A DNA stretch of 64,000 nucleotides, from contig NZ_CP017248.1 of assembly GCF_001735805.1 (NCBI RefSeq), positions 4,216,001-4,280,000 on the forward strand, in the 5' to 3' direction. The translations under genes were made by a program, and so were the position numbers. This document shows, piece after piece, positions 12,884 to 22,519 of this stretch. Position 1 is the stretch's first letter, and each line of letters opens with the position of its first letter. This DNA comes from Streptomyces fodineus (GTDB lineage Bacteria; Actinomycetota; Actinomycetes; Streptomycetales; Streptomycetaceae). The notes below the pieces were generated by a model. That model was not told where the DNA came from. It did not search any database and saw only the letters and a program-made list of their open reading frames with translations.

Positions 12884-15800
12884 TCAGACCTCTTCGACGC
12901 TGCTCGGCTCGCGCCGGGACAGGTCGATGCCGAGCTCCTCCGCAGCGCGGAAGACGTCCTCGTCGGTGTCACGCATCTCGATGGACATACCGTCGCTGGA
13001 CAGCACCTCCACGTTCAGGCAGAGCGACTGCATCTCCTTGATGAGCACCTTGAAGGACTCGGGGATGCCGGGCTCGGGGATGTTCTCGCCCTTGACGATG
13101 GCCTCGTAGACCTTCACGCGGCCGGTGACGTCGTCGGACTTGATGGTCAGCAGCTCCTGGAGGGCGTACGCGGCGCCGTAGGCCTCGAGGGCCCACACCT
13201 CCATCTCACCGAAGCGCTGGCCACCGAACTGGGCCTTACCACCCAGCGGCTGCTGGGTGATCATCGAGTACGGACCGGTCGAGCGGGCGTGCAGCTTGTC
13301 GTCGACCAGGTGGTGCAGCTTCAGGATGTACATGTAGCCGACCGAGATCGGGTCCGGGAACGGCTCACCGGAGCGGCCGTCGAACAGCCGCGCCTTGCCG
13401 GACGGGAGCACCATGCGCTCGCCGTCGCGGTTCGGGATGGTGTGCTGCAGCAGACCCGCCAGCTCGTCCTCGCGGGCACCGTCGAAGACCGGGGTCGCGA
13501 CGTTGGTGCGCGGGGCGACCTGGTCGGCGCCGATGGCCTGCAGGCGCTGGGCCCACTCGTCCGCGAGGCCGGAGACGTCCCAGCCGCGGCTGGCGAGCCA
13601 GCCGAGGTGGATCTCCAGGACCTGCCCCGGGTTCATTCGGGACGGCACGCCCAGCGGGTTGAGGATGATGTCGACCGGGGTGCCGTCCTCCAGGAACGGC
13701 ATGTCCTCGATCGGCAGGATCTTGGAGATGACACCCTTGTTGCCGTGACGGCCGGCGAGCTTGTCGCCGTCGGTGATCTTGCGCTTCTGCGCGACGTAGA
13801 CGCGGACCAGCTGGTTCACGCCCGGCGGCAGCTCGTCGCCCTCCTCGCGGTCGAAGACGCGGACGCCGATGACCTTGCCGGTCTCGCCGTGCGGCACCTT
13901 CAGCGAGGTGTCACGGACCTCACGTGCCTTCTCCCCGAAGATCGCGCGCAGCAGACGCTCCTCGGGGGTCAGCTCGGTCTCACCCTTCGGGGTGACCTTG
14001 CCGACGAGGATGTCACCGGCGATGACCTCGGCACCGATGCGGATGATGCCGCGCTCGTCGAGGTCGGCGAGGACCTCCTCGGAGACGTTCGGGATGTCCC
14101 GGGTGATCTCCTCGGGGCCGAGCTTGGTGTCACGGGCGTCGACCTCGTGCTCCTCGATGTGGATCGAGGAGAGGACGTCGTCCTGCACGAGGCGCTGCGA
14201 CAGGATGATCGCGTCCTCGTAGTTGTGACCCTCCCACGGCATGAACGCCACGAGCAGGTTCTTGCCGAGGGCCATCTCGCCGTTCTGGGTGGCCGGGCCG
14301 TCGGCCAGCACCTGGCCGGTGACGACGCGGTCGCCCTCGTTGACGATGACCTTCTGGTTGACCGAGGTGCCCTGGTTGGACCGGGAGAACTTGGCCAGGC
14401 GGTACGTGATGTACGTGCCGTCGTCGTTGGCGGTGGTGATGTAGTCCGCGGAGACCTCCTGGACCACACCGTCCTTCTCGGCCTTGACCACGTCGCCGGC
14501 GTCGACCGCGGAGCGGTACTCCATGCCGGTGCCGACGAGCGGTGCCTCGGACTTAATCAGCGGCACGGCCTGACGCATCATGTTCGCGCCCATGAGGGCA
14601 CGGTTGGCGTCGTCGTGCTCGAGGAAGGGGATCATGGCGGTCGCGACCGACACCATCTGGCGCGGCGAGACGTCCATGTAGTCCACGTCCTCGGGGCCGA
14701 CGTAGTCGACCTCGCCGCCACGGCGGCGGACCAGCACGCGGGCCTCGGCGAACCGCATCTCGTCGTTCAGCGGCGCGTTGGCCTGCGCGATGACGAAGCG
14801 GTCCTCCTCGTCGGCGGTCAGGTAGTCGACCTCGTCGCTGACCTGGCCGTCGACGACCTTGCGGTACGGCGTCTCGATGAAACCGAACGCGTTGACCCGG
14901 CCGTAGGAGGCGAGCGAGCCGATCAGACCGATGTTCGGGCCTTCCGGCGTCTCGATCGGGCACATACGGCCGTAGTGCGACGGGTGAACGTCACGGACCT
15001 CGAAGCCGGCCCGCTCACGGGAGAGACCACCCGGGCCGAGGGCGTTCAGACGACGCTTGTGCGTCAGCCCCGACAGCGGGTTGTTCTGGTCCATGAACTG
15101 GGACAGCTGGCTGGTGCCGAAGAACTCCTTGATGGAGGCGACGACCGGCCGGATGTTGATCAGGGTCTGTGGCGTGATCGCCTCGACGTCCTGGGTGGTC
15201 ATGCGCTCGCGCACGACGCGCTCCATACGGGCGAGACCCGTACGGACCTGGTTCTGGATCAGCTCACCGACGCTGCGGATACGGCGGTTGCCGAAGTGGT
15301 CGATGTCGTCGGTCTCGACCATGATCGTGCGACCGGTCTCGGTCACCGTCTCGGTCTCGCCGGCGTGCAGCTTCACCAGGTACTTGATGGTGGCGATGAC
15401 GTCCTCGGTGGTGAGCACGCCGGCGTCCAGCGGCTCGTCCGCACCGAGCTTCTTGTTGACCTTGTAGCGGCCGACCTTGGCGAGGTCGTAGCGCTTGGGG
15501 TTGAAGTACAGGTTCTCCAGCAGCGTCTGCGCGGCCTCACGCGTGGGGGGCTCGCCCGGACGCAGCTTGCGGTAGATGTCGAGCAGCGCGTCGTCCTGGC
15601 CCTGGGTGTGGTCCTTCTCCAGGGTGGCGCGCATGGACTCGTACTCGCCGAACTCCTCGAGGATCTGCTCGGTCGTCCAGCCGAGCGCCTTCAGCAGCAC
15701 GGTGACCGACTGCTTGCGCTTGCGGTCGATGCGGACACCGACCATGTCGCGCTTGTCGATCTCCATCTCCAGCCAGGCACCCCGGGACGGGATGATCTTG

Positions 15801-16369
15801 GCGGAGAAGATGTCCTTGTCGGACGTCTTGTCGATGGTGGAGTCGAAGTAGACACCGGGGGAACGGACCAGCTGGGACACCACGACACGCTCGGTGCCGT
15901 TGATGACGAAGGTGCCCTTGTTCGTCATGAGCGGGAAGTCGCCCATGAAGACCGTCTGGGACTTGATCTCACCGGTCTCGTTATTGGTGAACTCGGCGGT
16001 GACGAAGAGCGGGGCGGCGTACGTGAAGTCGCGCTCCTTGCACTCGTCGATGGAGTTCTTCGGCGGCTCGAAGCGGTGGTCCCGGAACGTCAGGGACATC
16101 GACCCGGAGAAGTCCTCGATCGGGGAGATCTCCTCGAAGATCTCCTCCAGACCGGACTTGGTGGGGACGTCCTGACCGTTCTCCAGAGCCTCCTCGACCC
16201 GACTCTGCCAGGCGGTGTTGCCGAGCAGCCAGTCGAAGCTCTCGGTCTGCAGCGCGAGCAGGTTCGGAACCTCGAGAGGCTCCTTGATCTTTGCAAAGGA
16301 GATGCGCAGCGGGGCGGTGCTGGCGCCGTTGTTCGTATTCGCGGTCGAGGCATTGCGCGAGGCGGCCAA
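12884..16369 (-). CDS. rpoB: RNA polymerase beta subunit with Asn442 in the rifampicin pocket
   Basis: This is the beta subunit, the rifamycin target, 1161 residues. I chose the TTG start at 16369 because it gives the family start [14 protein letters not shown] with GGAAGGA upstream. The rifampicin region reads [17 protein letters not shown] followed by [15 protein letters not shown]. Residue 442 (codon 15044-15046) is Asn, where E. coli Ser531 and most Streptomyces have Ser; His437 and Arg440 are unchanged. Changes at this serine are a main route to rifampicin resistance. The rest of the subunit is conventional, ending [11 protein letters not shown]. It lies 594 bases downstream of rplL. Confidence 0.98.
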   Translation of the reverse strand: MAASRNASTANTNNGASTAPLRISFAKIKEPLEVPNLLALQTESFDWLLGNTAWQSRVEEALENGQDVPTKSGLEEIFEEISPIEDFSGSMSLTFRDHRFEPPKNSIDECKERDFTYAAPLFVTAEFTNNETGEIKSQTVFMGDFPLMTNKGTFVINGTERVVVSQLVRSPGVYFDSTIDKTSDKDIFSAKIIPSRGAWLEMEIDKRDMVGVRIDRKRKQSVTVLLKALGWTTEQILEEFGEYESMRATLEKDHTQGQDDALLDIYRKLRPGEPPTREAAQTLLENLYFNPKRYDLAKVGRYKVNKKLGADEPLDAGVLTTEDVIATIKYLVKLHAGETETVTETGRTIMVETDDIDHFGNRRIRSVGELIQNQVRTGLARMERVVRERMTTQDVEAITPQTLINIRPVVASIKEFFGTSQLSQFMDQNNPLSGLTHKRRLNALGPGGLSRERAGFEVRDVHPSHYGRMCPIETPEGPNIGLIGSLASYGRVNAFGFIETPYRKVVDGQVSDEVDYLTADEEDRFVIAQANAPLNDEMRFAEARVLVRRRGGEVDYVGPEDVDYMDVSPRQMVSVATAMIPFLEHDDANRALMGANMMRQAVPLIKSEAPLVGTGMEYRSAVDAGDVVKAEKDGVVQEVSADYITTANDDGTYITYRLAKFSRSNQGTSVNQKVIVNEGDRVVTGQVLADGPATQNGEMALGKNLLVAFMPWEGHNYEDAIILSQRLVQDDVLSSIHIEEHEVDARDTKLGPEEITRDIPNVSEEVLADLDERGIIRIGAEVIAGDILVGKVTPKGETELTPEERLLRAIFGEKAREVRDTSLKVPHGETGKVIGVRVFDREEGDELPPGVNQLVRVYVAQKRKITDGDKLAGRHGNKGVISKILPIEDMPFLEDGTPVDIILNPLGVPSRMNPGQVLEIHLGWLASRGWDVSGLADEWAQRLQAIGADQVAPRTNVATPVFDGAREDELAGLLQHTIPNRDGERMVLPSGKARLFDGRSGEPFPDPISVGYMYILKLHHLVDDKLHARSTGPYSMITQQPLGGKAQFGGQRFGEMEVWALEAYGAAYALQELLTIKSDDVTGRVKVYEAIVKGENIPEPGIPESFKVLIKEMQSLCLNVEVLSSDGMSIEMRDTDEDVFRAAEELGIDLSRREPSSVEEV

Positions 16370-16963
16370 GAGGGGGTCCTTCCGAGGGCTCGGACTCACT
16401 ACGCGCGTGCCGGCCCCTCTCCCGTACACAGAGACAGAAACCCCAGGTCAAGGGGGCTTTTGTCATCAGTGCTCGAGTGAGGGCAGACCCCTGGTGACGG
16501 GCAGGGGACAGCTAACAGGCAGCGCAAAGGGTCAGTGTAGCCACTTGGCACACTGATGTCCAGTGCGGGTTTTTCGAGACCCTCGCTGTGCTCACCGCTC
16601 TCGTCAACGCCCTCGGCATGCCTGCCCTCAACGCACGTTGATACTGCCCTCTTCGTCGTCGATCCATGCCTCGGATTCGGATCCTTGTGACGACGCGTCC
16701 TGAGAATTGCGCGCTGCGTGCGGTTCGTCAAGGCCCCCCAGTCCGAAGCGGACCGTGCCGGAGACACGACGAAGATCACCATACCCCTCGCCGAAGCGAG
16801 TGCAAGGCAACCGCGGTCGGGCCCGCCGGATACGACGAAGAGCGACCACCCGGATGGATGATCGCTCTTCGGTACGGTCGCGTTACAGCCCTGCGGGGCA
16901 CTTTTTCACGGTGCCCCGAGGCTGCGGTCGGCCCGCGTTCGAGTCCTTGGGACCCGGAAGGTC
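16370..16963 (-). promoter_or_regulatory. rplL-rpoB intercistronic region with two stem-loops
   Basis: No gene is seen in these 594 bases. Two clear stem-loops lie in the rplL-proximal half. The first has CGAAGAGCGA (16836-16845) pairing with TCGCTCTTCG (16862-16871). The second has CGGGGCAC (16894-16901) pairing with GTGCCCCG (16911-16918). In E. coli the same interval carries an attenuator and an RNase III site that set the rpoBC-to-ribosomal-protein ratio. An analogous role is inferred from position. Confidence 0.5.
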
Positions 16964-17347
16964 TTACTTGACCTCGACGGAGGCGCCGGCGGCCTTGAGG
17001 GACTCGGCGGCCTTCTCGGCGGCTTCCTTGTTGACCTTCTCGAGGACGGGCTTCGGGGTGCCGTCGACGAGGTCCTTGGCCTCCTTCAGACCCAGGGAGG
17101 TCAGCTCACGCACGACCTTGATGACCTGGATCTTCTTCTCGCCGGCGCCGGTGAGGATGACGTCGAACTCGTCCTTCTCCTCCTCGGCCTCGGCCGGGGC
17201 GGCCGGGCCGGCCGGGCCGGCGACGGCGACGGCAGCGGCGGCGGTGACGTCGAACTTCTCCTCGAAGGCCTTCACGAACTCGGAGAGCTCGATGAGGGTC
17301 ATCTCCTCGAACTGGGCGAGCAGGTCTTCCTGGCTGAGCTTCGCCAT
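16964..17347 (-). CDS. rplL: 50S ribosomal protein L7/L12
   Basis: This is the stalk protein that recruits translational GTPases, 127 residues. The ATG at 17347 gives [20 protein letters not shown], with GGAAGGA 10 bases upstream; an ATG seven codons earlier has no such support. The N-terminal dimerisation domain, the Ala/Gly/Pro-rich hinge (about residues 43-58) and the C-terminal factor-binding domain ending in SVEVK are all present. Confidence 0.98.
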   Translation of the reverse strand: MAKLSQEDLLAQFEEMTLIELSEFVKAFEEKFDVTAAAAVAVAGPAGPAAPAEAEEEKDEFDVILTGAGEKKIQVIKVVRELTSLGLKEAKDLVDGTPKPVLEKVNKEAAEKAAESLKAAGASVEVK

Positions 17348-17458
17348 GATGGCGGTCCTTCCACTCAAATCGGCAGGTGCCGGATGTACTGGGTAAGGCG
17401 GGCGTACGTCGGCCCGCTGCGACCCGCGCCGTTGGTGCGGGTCAGAAAGCGAGCCGAA

Positions 17459-17989
17459 TTACTCGGCACCGCCCTGCTCGGCCTGCTTGGCGCGCAGCGC
17501 GTCCACGGTGCGGACGAGCTTCGACGGCAGCGCCTGGAAGAGCTGAGCAGCCTGGGACTGCTTGCCCTTGAAGGCACCGGCCAGCTTGCTGAGCAGAACC
17601 TCGCGGGACTCGAGGTCCGCAAGCTTCTTGATCTCGTCGGCGGAGAGGGCCTTGCCCTCGAGAACACCGCCCTTGATGACGAGATTGGGGTTGTCCTTGG
17701 CGAAGTCACGCAGACCCTTCGCCGACTCCACCGGGTCACCGGTGACGAAGGCGACGGCCGTCGGGCCAGCGAAGAGCTGGTCCTCCAGCGTGATCCCGGC
17801 CTCCTTGGCCGCAATCTTGGTCAGCGTGTTCTTCACCACGGCGTACTGGGCGTTCTCACCGAGCGACCGGCGCAGCGTCTTGAGCTGCGCCACGGTGAGA
17901 CCGCGGTACTCGGTCAGCACGGCGGCGTTGGAGCTGCGGAACTTGTCCGTCAGCTCCGCAACCGCGGCAGCCTTGTCGGGCCTCGCCAT
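17459..17989 (-). CDS. rplJ: 50S ribosomal protein L10
   Basis: L10 anchors the L7/L12 stalk and is the autogenous repressor of its operon in bacteria studied. The product is 176 residues, starting [20 protein letters not shown]. The start was chosen from family length; the frame stays open upstream. An AAGGAGG ribosome-binding site lies 10 bases upstream, but it is buried in a hairpin (18000-18040), so translation is probably regulated. It is followed by rplL. Confidence 0.98.
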   Translation of the reverse strand: MARPDKAAAVAELTDKFRSSNAAVLTEYRGLTVAQLKTLRRSLGENAQYAVVKNTLTKIAAKEAGITLEDQLFAGPTAVAFVTGDPVESAKGLRDFAKDNPNLVIKGGVLEGKALSADEIKKLADLESREVLLSKLAGAFKGKQSQAAQLFQALPSKLVRTVDALRAKQAEQGGAE

Positions 17990-17999
17990 AGAGCCTCGG

Positions 18000-18040
18000 C
18001 CTCCTTCCGGGTGATTCGGACCGCGCGGACCCGAAGGAGG
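18000..18040 (-). promoter_or_regulatory. rplJ leader hairpin that sequesters the ribosome-binding site
   Basis: In the rplJ mRNA, CCTCCTTCGGGT (complement of 18029-18040) can pair with ACCCGGAAGGAGG (complement of 18000-18012) with one bulged base. The second arm contains the AAGGAGG ribosome-binding site of rplJ. Further upstream a second small stem (CGCCCC 18057-18062 with GGGGCG 18076-18081) is present. This fits translational autocontrol by the L10/L12 complex; no experiment is visible here. Confidence 0.6.
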
Positions 18041-18239
18041 ACTGGGGAAAACGAAACGCCCCGGCGCAGGCGCACGGGGCGGACTCGACCGGTCGCACAC
18101 GCGCTCGGCGCGCGCACTCCGGGAGTTCTTCCACTGTCACCTGCGCGGGTCGCCCACTTTTCAGCGGATCCTTCGGCCACCGCACCCTCGTTCGAGCGAG
18201 CGGCAACGACCAGCGGTCTTTGGCTTCTGCAAGAGAGTA

Positions 18240-18290
18240 CGGGACCTGGGCGCCGTAGAGCAAATCGGGCTCTACGGCGCCCAGGTCCCG
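18240..18290 (-). terminator. Strong terminator of the lipoprotein gene
   Basis: A perfect 22-bp stem (18240-18261 with 18269-18290) around a 7-base loop starts within ten bases of the lipoprotein stop codon. It separates that gene from the rplJL-rpoBC unit. Confidence 0.9.
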
Positions 18291-18297
18291 CGACGGA

Positions 18298-19257
18298 TCA
18301 GGAACCGATGCCGGTGCCGGCCCCGGGAACGCCGGTCGCGGAGCCGCTCGAGGTGTTGCCCGAGCCCGGGGTGCCGAGGGACTTCATCAGCTCCTTGAAG
18401 TCCTTGGTGTCGCTCGCCGGAGGCGCTGGGGCGAGGACCTTGACGCCGTAGTCGCTGTAGTAGTTGGTGACCGACAGGGGGCCCTGGCCGGTGTCGGCCT
18501 TGGTGGCCGACTTGACCAGGAGGTTCTGGTCGTTGAGCCAGACCTCCACCTTCTCGGTGGTGATGCCCGCCTCGGTGAGCTGCTTCTTCACGGCGGCCAG
18601 CTGGGCGGCGGTGAGCCGGCCGGTCCGGCCGGCCATGTCCGCGGCGTCGACCGTGCCCGCGTAGCGCGTGGCGCGTATCCCGGACACCGTCTCCTCGCCC
18701 ACCTTCTTCACGTCCCCGGAGGCGAGCAGCAGCTGCACCGACTGGTTCGGCGTGGCGTTCCGCATCTGGCTCTTCATGTACACATCGGAGCCACCGGTGG
18801 ACTGCTGGTATTCGGCGTACGAGTACTTGAGCCAGTGCCGGCCGCCCATCTGCTGGGCGAAGCGGTCGGTCATCCTCACGTAGAGGGCGTCCGGCAGCAT
18901 ACGGGTCTCGATGGTCGGCATGCCGATCCTGCGCATGCCCTGGCCCAGCTTGCCGCCGGTGTAGGCGACGGTGAGGTTGCCCACGGTGCCGTGCCCCCAG
19001 CGGACGGCGCCGCTCATCGTCATCGTCGCGGTGTCGCCGACGGACATGGTGGTGCGGACCTTCGCCGATTCCGCCTTGTCGGTGGACTGCTCGGCGGTGC
19101 GCAGCACCGCCGCGACGGGGCTGAGGTGGATCGCGCCGCCGCCGGCTGCCTTGTCACCCTTGCCGGAGCCGGAGGAGGAGCCGCAGGCCGTCACGGAGGC
19201 CAGCGCGGCGACCGCGGCCACGGAAAGGGCCGTACGGCGGACGGTCGTGCTCTTCAT
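18298..19257 (-). CDS. Secreted lipoprotein
   Basis: The 319-residue product has a lipoprotein signal peptide: basic N-terminus, hydrophobic core, and lipobox ending in Cys25 (SVTAC). A Gly/Ser linker and then a domain of about 270 residues follow. Its repeated beta-strand character (TTMSVGDTATMTMSGAV; LPDALYVRMTD) resembles LppX/LprG-like or LolA-type lipid-carrying lipoproteins, but I cannot assign it firmly. It sits between rplA and rplJ on the same strand as an independent unit with its own terminator. S. coelicolor has a lipoprotein gene at the same place, by recollection. Confidence 0.85.
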   Translation of the reverse strand: MKSTTVRRTALSVAAVAALASVTACGSSSGSGKGDKAAGGGAIHLSPVAAVLRTAEQSTDKAESAKVRTTMSVGDTATMTMSGAVRWGHGTVGNLTVAYTGGKLGQGMRRIGMPTIETRMLPDALYVRMTDRFAQQMGGRHWLKYSYAEYQQSTGGSDVYMKSQMRNATPNQSVQLLLASGDVKKVGEETVSGIRATRYAGTVDAADMAGRTGRLTAAQLAAVKKQLTEAGITTEKVEVWLNDQNLLVKSATKADTGQGPLSVTNYYSDYGVKVLAPAPPASDTKDFKELMKSLGTPGSGNTSSGSATGVPGAGTGIGS

Positions 19258-19344
19258 CTGATCCCACCCCTGTTGCGAGTCGTTGTGCCCTGCACCGTAT
19301 GCCGGGCCACTGACAGTCGTACGAAAGGTCGCACAGAGAAAGGA

Positions 19345-19376
19345 CGGGCCCCGCAACCGGAAGGTTGCAGGGCCCG
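19345..19376 (-). terminator. Terminator after rplK-rplA
   Basis: CGGGCC...GCAACC (19345-19358) pairs with GGTTGC...GGCCCG (19363-19376) around a GGAA loop, with one internal mismatch. It lies about 50 bases after the rplA stop. Confidence 0.75.
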
Positions 19377-19424
19377 CCCTTCACTCACGCGTACCTGACG
19401 CGGCTACCGGGGTGAGCGGGAGGC

Positions 19425-20150
19425 TCAGACGGCGGCCGGGTCCTCCTCGGCGAGGAGGTTGCGGGTGCGGTTGGGGTCGACCGGAACGCCGGGGCCCATC
19501 GTGGTGGTGATGGCGGCCTTCTTGAGGTAGCGGCCCTTGGCGGCGGACGGCTTCAGACGGAGGATCTCCTCCAGCGCGGCGCCGTAGTTCTCCACCAGCT
19601 TGGCGTCGTCGAAGGACGCCTTGCCGATGATGAAGTGCAGGTTCGAGTGCTTGTCGACGCGGAACTCGATCTTGCCGCCCTTGATGTCGGTGACGGCCTT
19701 GGCCACGTCGGGGGTGACGGTGCCGGTCTTCGGGTTCGGCATCAGACCACGCGGGCCGAGGACGCGGCCGAGGCGGCCGACCTTGCCCATGAGGTCCGGG
19801 GTGGCGACGACGGCGTCGAAGTCCAGACGGCCCTTCGAGACCTCGTCGATCAGCTCGTCGGCGCCGACGATGTCGGCGCCCGCGGCACGCGCGGCCTCGG
19901 CACGGTCACCGGTCGCGAAGACCAGGACCCGGGCGGTCTTACCGGTGCCGTGCGGAAGGTTCACGGTGCCACGGACCATCTGGTCGGCCTTGCGCGGGTC
20001 GACACCCAGACGGAAGGCGACCTCGACGGTGGCGTCGAACTTGGTCGTGGAGGTCTCCTTGGCGAGACGGACGGCCTCGAGCGGGGCGTACAGCTTCTCC
20101 CGGTCGATCTTGGCGTCCGCAGCGCGGAGAGCCTTGCTGCGCTTGCTCAC
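19425..20150 (-). CDS. rplA: 50S ribosomal protein L1
   Basis: L1 forms the mobile L1 stalk near the E site. The product is 241 residues. The GTG at 20150 gives [20 protein letters not shown] and has AGGAG upstream; 20 additional in-frame upstream codons are not L1-like. The signature [16 protein letters not shown] is intact. It is the second gene of the rplK-rplA pair, 100 bases after rplK. Confidence 0.98.
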   Translation of the reverse strand: MSKRSKALRAADAKIDREKLYAPLEAVRLAKETSTTKFDATVEVAFRLGVDPRKADQMVRGTVNLPHGTGKTARVLVFATGDRAEAARAAGADIVGADELIDEVSKGRLDFDAVVATPDLMGKVGRLGRVLGPRGLMPNPKTGTVTPDVAKAVTDIKGGKIEFRVDKHSNLHFIIGKASFDDAKLVENYGAALEEILRLKPSAAKGRYLKKAAITTTMGPGVPVDPNRTRNLLAEEDPAAV

Positions 20151-20250
20151 AACTTGCTCCTGTGTGTTCGTTAAGGAGTCGTGGTCCTTGGGCCGAGCAG
20201 GCCCTGCCACGTGCGGCCGGTGACGGCCGCATGACTGCCAGGGGGTGAGG

Positions 20251-20685
20251 TCAGCCCTCGACCGTGACGCCCATGGAGCGCGCGGTACCGGCGATGATCT
20301 TCGCCGCGGCGTCCAGGTCGTTCGCGTTCAGGTCGGGCATCTTGGTCTGGGCGATCTCGCGGACCTGCGCCTCGGTGATCTTGGCGACCTTGGTCTTGTG
20401 CGGCTCGCCGGAGCCCTTCTCGATGCCCGCGGCCTTGAGGATCATCTTCGCGGCCGGCGGCGTCTTGGTGACGAAGGTGAAGGAACGGTCCTCGTAGACC
20501 GTGATCTCCACCGGGATGACCCAGCCGCGCTGCGACTCGGTCGCGGCGTTGTAGGCCTTGCAGAACTCCATGATGTTGACACCGTGCTGACCCAGCGCGG
20601 GGCCGACCGGCGGAGCCGGGTTCGCGGCACCGGCCTGGATCTGGAGCTTGATGAGCCCCGTGACCTTCTTCTTCTTGGGAGGCAT
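20251..20685 (-). CDS. rplK: 50S ribosomal protein L11
   Basis: L11 binds the GTPase-associated region of 23S rRNA and is part of the thiostrepton site. The 144-residue product starts [19 protein letters not shown] and keeps the proline-rich N-terminal element ([16 protein letters not shown]). Length and C-terminus are standard. It is preceded by the nusG terminator and so probably has its own promoter; a possible one (TTGGCC with TATCGT on the minus strand near 20760-20790) is weak. Confidence 0.98.
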   Translation of the reverse strand: MPPKKKKVTGLIKLQIQAGAANPAPPVGPALGQHGVNIMEFCKAYNAATESQRGWVIPVEITVYEDRSFTFVTKTPPAAKMILKAAGIEKGSGEPHKTKVAKITEAQVREIAQTKMPDLNANDLDAAAKIIAGTARSMGVTVEG

Positions 20686-20788
20686 AGCTCTCCGGGTCCT
20701 TTCATTCGGGTCCATGCCCGCGCGAGGATCGCGATCCTGACGCAGGCATACCGCACAACGATAACGGGTATAGATGCGCGGCCAAAAA

Positions 20789-20833
20789 CCGAGCAGGTCA
20801 GACCGGCTGAGGCAGCCCGCCTGACCTGCTCGG
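20789..20833 (-). terminator. Intrinsic terminator of secE-nusG
   Basis: CCGAGCAGGTCAG (20789-20801) pairs with CTGACCTGCTCGG (20821-20833). An inner GGCTG/CAGCC stem fills the loop, and a T-run follows on the minus strand. This is the most canonical intrinsic terminator in the window. Confidence 0.9.
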
Positions 20834-20855
20834 AAGCACGAAGTCCAAAAAAGGA

Positions 20856-21713
20856 CTAGTTCTTCTGGATCTGGTCGAAGGACAGCTCGACCGGCGTCTC
20901 GCGGCCGAAGATCTCCACCAGGCCCTTGACCTTCTTCGAGTCGGGGTTGATCTCGTTGATGGTCGCCTGCAGCGTGGCGAACGGGCCGTCGGTGACGGTG
21001 ACCGAGTCGCCGACCTCGAAGTCCAGCACCTGGACCTCGACCTTGCGCTGCGGAGCCGGCTTGCCCTCGGCCTCGGCGGCCTCGCGGGCGGCCTTCTCCT
21101 CGGCCTCCGGGGCGAGCATCTTGACGATCTCGTCCAGGGTCAGCGGGTACGGGTCGTAGGCGTTGCCGACGAAGCCGGTGACGCCCGGGGTGTTGCGGAC
21201 GACGCCCCAGGACTCGTTGGTCAGGTCCATGCGGACCAGGACGTAACCCGGCAGCTTGTTCTGCTTGATCGTCTTGCGGTCGCCGTTCTTGATCTGGACG
21301 ACCTCTTCCTGCGGCACCTCGGCCTGGAAGATGTAGTCCTCGACGTTCAGCGAGACGGCGCGCTGCTCCAGGTTGGTCTTCACGCGGTTCTCGTAACCGG
21401 CGTAGGTGTGGATGACGTACCACTCGCCGGGCAGGGTGCGCAGTTCCTCACGCAGGGCCTCGACGGGGTCGACGGGCGCGGCCGGCTCTTCCTCGGCGGC
21501 CTCGGCGACGGCCTCCTCGGCAGCCTCTTCGGCTTCTTCCTCGTCCTCGACGTTCAGGGCAGCCTCTTCGGCCGGCTCCCCCGCCTCGGCCTCGGCAGCC
21601 TCGAACTCGTCCTGCTCGTCCGCGCCCTCGACGATGTCGCGCTCGTCGTCCACCATCTCGGCAGCGGTCCCGCGAGGCTCGATGGCGTCGTCGTTCAGGT
21701 TCGGGTCAGACAC
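20856..21713 (-). CDS. nusG: Transcription termination/antitermination factor NusG
   Basis: NusG binds RNA polymerase and couples it to Rho or to ribosomes. The 285-residue product has the long Glu/Ala-rich N-terminal extension (about residues 1-95) typical of streptomycetes. The NGN domain ([19 protein letters not shown]) and a C-terminal KOW domain ([19 protein letters not shown]) follow. The start is GTG with AGGAAG upstream. It follows secE after 80 bases and ends at a strong terminator. Confidence 0.97.
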   Translation of the reverse strand: MSDPNLNDDAIEPRGTAAEMVDDERDIVEGADEQDEFEAAEAEAGEPAEEAALNVEDEEEAEEAAEEAVAEAAEEEPAAPVDPVEALREELRTLPGEWYVIHTYAGYENRVKTNLEQRAVSLNVEDYIFQAEVPQEEVVQIKNGDRKTIKQNKLPGYVLVRMDLTNESWGVVRNTPGVTGFVGNAYDPYPLTLDEIVKMLAPEAEEKAAREAAEAEGKPAPQRKVEVQVLDFEVGDSVTVTDGPFATLQATINEINPDSKKVKGLVEIFGRETPVELSFDQIQKN

Positions 21714-21759
21714 GATGGCTGCTTCTTCCTGGATACATAGGGGTGGAACATGCGAAAAC

Positions 21760-21781
21760 GGGCGCCGGTGCCACGGCGCCC
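21760..21781 (-). promoter_or_regulatory. Hairpin between secE and nusG
   Basis: GGGCGCCG (21760-21767) pairs with CGGCGCCC (21774-21781) around a 6-base loop, immediately after the secE stop. It may be a partial terminator or a stability element in the secE-nusG transcript. Confidence 0.45.
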
Positions 21782-21793
21782 TTCGCTCTTGGC

Positions 21794-22078
21794 TCAGCCG
21801 AACACGTACTTGGCGGCGTGGTTGAGCCCATAGTCAATCACGGTCACCAGCGCGATCATGATGGCGACGAAGAAGATCACCACGGTGGTGTACGAAGTCA
21901 GCTGGTTACGCGTCGGCCAGACGACCTTGCGGAGCTCCGCGATGATCTGGCGGTAGAAGGTGGCGAGGCGCTTCAGCGGGCCCTTCTTGGCGCGCTTGCC
22001 GCCCTTGCGGGCCTTCTTGGACTCGGATACTTCGTCCTGGGCATCAGGCGTGTCGATGGAGCCCACGGCGTCCGTCAT
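21794..22078 (-). CDS. secE: Preprotein translocase subunit SecE
   Basis: SecE stabilises SecY in the Sec channel. The 94-residue product has a basic cytoplasmic region, the conserved amphipathic [20 protein letters not shown] and one C-terminal transmembrane helix ([19 protein letters not shown]). The ATG at 22078 is preferred because AGGTGAGG lies just upstream; an ATG eight codons earlier has less support. It lies between tRNA-Trp and nusG, the usual streptomycete order. Confidence 0.96.
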   Translation of the reverse strand: MTDAVGSIDTPDAQDEVSESKKARKGGKRAKKGPLKRLATFYRQIIAELRKVVWPTRNQLTSYTTVVIFFVAIMIALVTVIDYGLNHAAKYVFG

Positions 22079-22184
22079 TATCCTCACCTGATCCCGGGTC
22101 ATGGCCGTGCCGCGCCCGGTTCCTGAGCCGCACGGCGGTGCATTGCTGTACGTACATGCGCACACATCCTGGCGGTGTGTGTAG

Positions 22185-22257
22185 CAGGGCCGGAGGGACT
22201 TGAACCCCCAACCGCCGGTTTTGGAGACCGGTGCTCTACCAATTGAGCTACGACCCT
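22185..22257 (-). tRNA. tRNA-Trp (CCA)
   Basis: The 73-nt cloverleaf has acceptor AGGGTCG paired with CGGCCCT, a D-arm (GCTCAATTGGTAGAGC), anticodon CCA in loop CTCCAAA and T-arm GGTTCAAGTCC. No CCA end is encoded. It is the promoter-proximal member of the tRNA-Trp-secE-nusG unit. Confidence 0.97.
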
Positions 22258-22343
22258 TTGTGTCCCCCCAAACGTACCGCATCCGACCGAGTGCGCGGTG
22301 TGCACCGGTTTCGGTGGCGGCTGCTGAAGGCCAACGAGGTGAG

Positions 22344-22373
22344 AGTGTACGTGGTCAACGGCCCGGCGTCGAA
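22344..22373 (-). promoter_or_regulatory. Possible promoter of the tRNA-Trp-secE-nusG unit
   Basis: On the minus strand TTCGAC (22368-22373) is followed after 18 bp by TACACT (22344-22349). The -10 is good and the -35 moderate. It is placed about 85 bp upstream of the tRNA. A TTGACC also lies within the spacer but has no matching -10. Confidence 0.4.
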
Positions 22374-22519
22374 CAGAAAGTGCCCGTTCGGAGCCACGTG
22401 ACCAAAGATCGTCCTGGCCGGGGGCCGAATTCGGATCCGTGTTCACGTCCCGCCCCCCGGCAGTTCAGTCTGTGAAACCCACGTGCCGGGGGGATTTCCG
22501 GTCTGGAACGATGGGCTCC

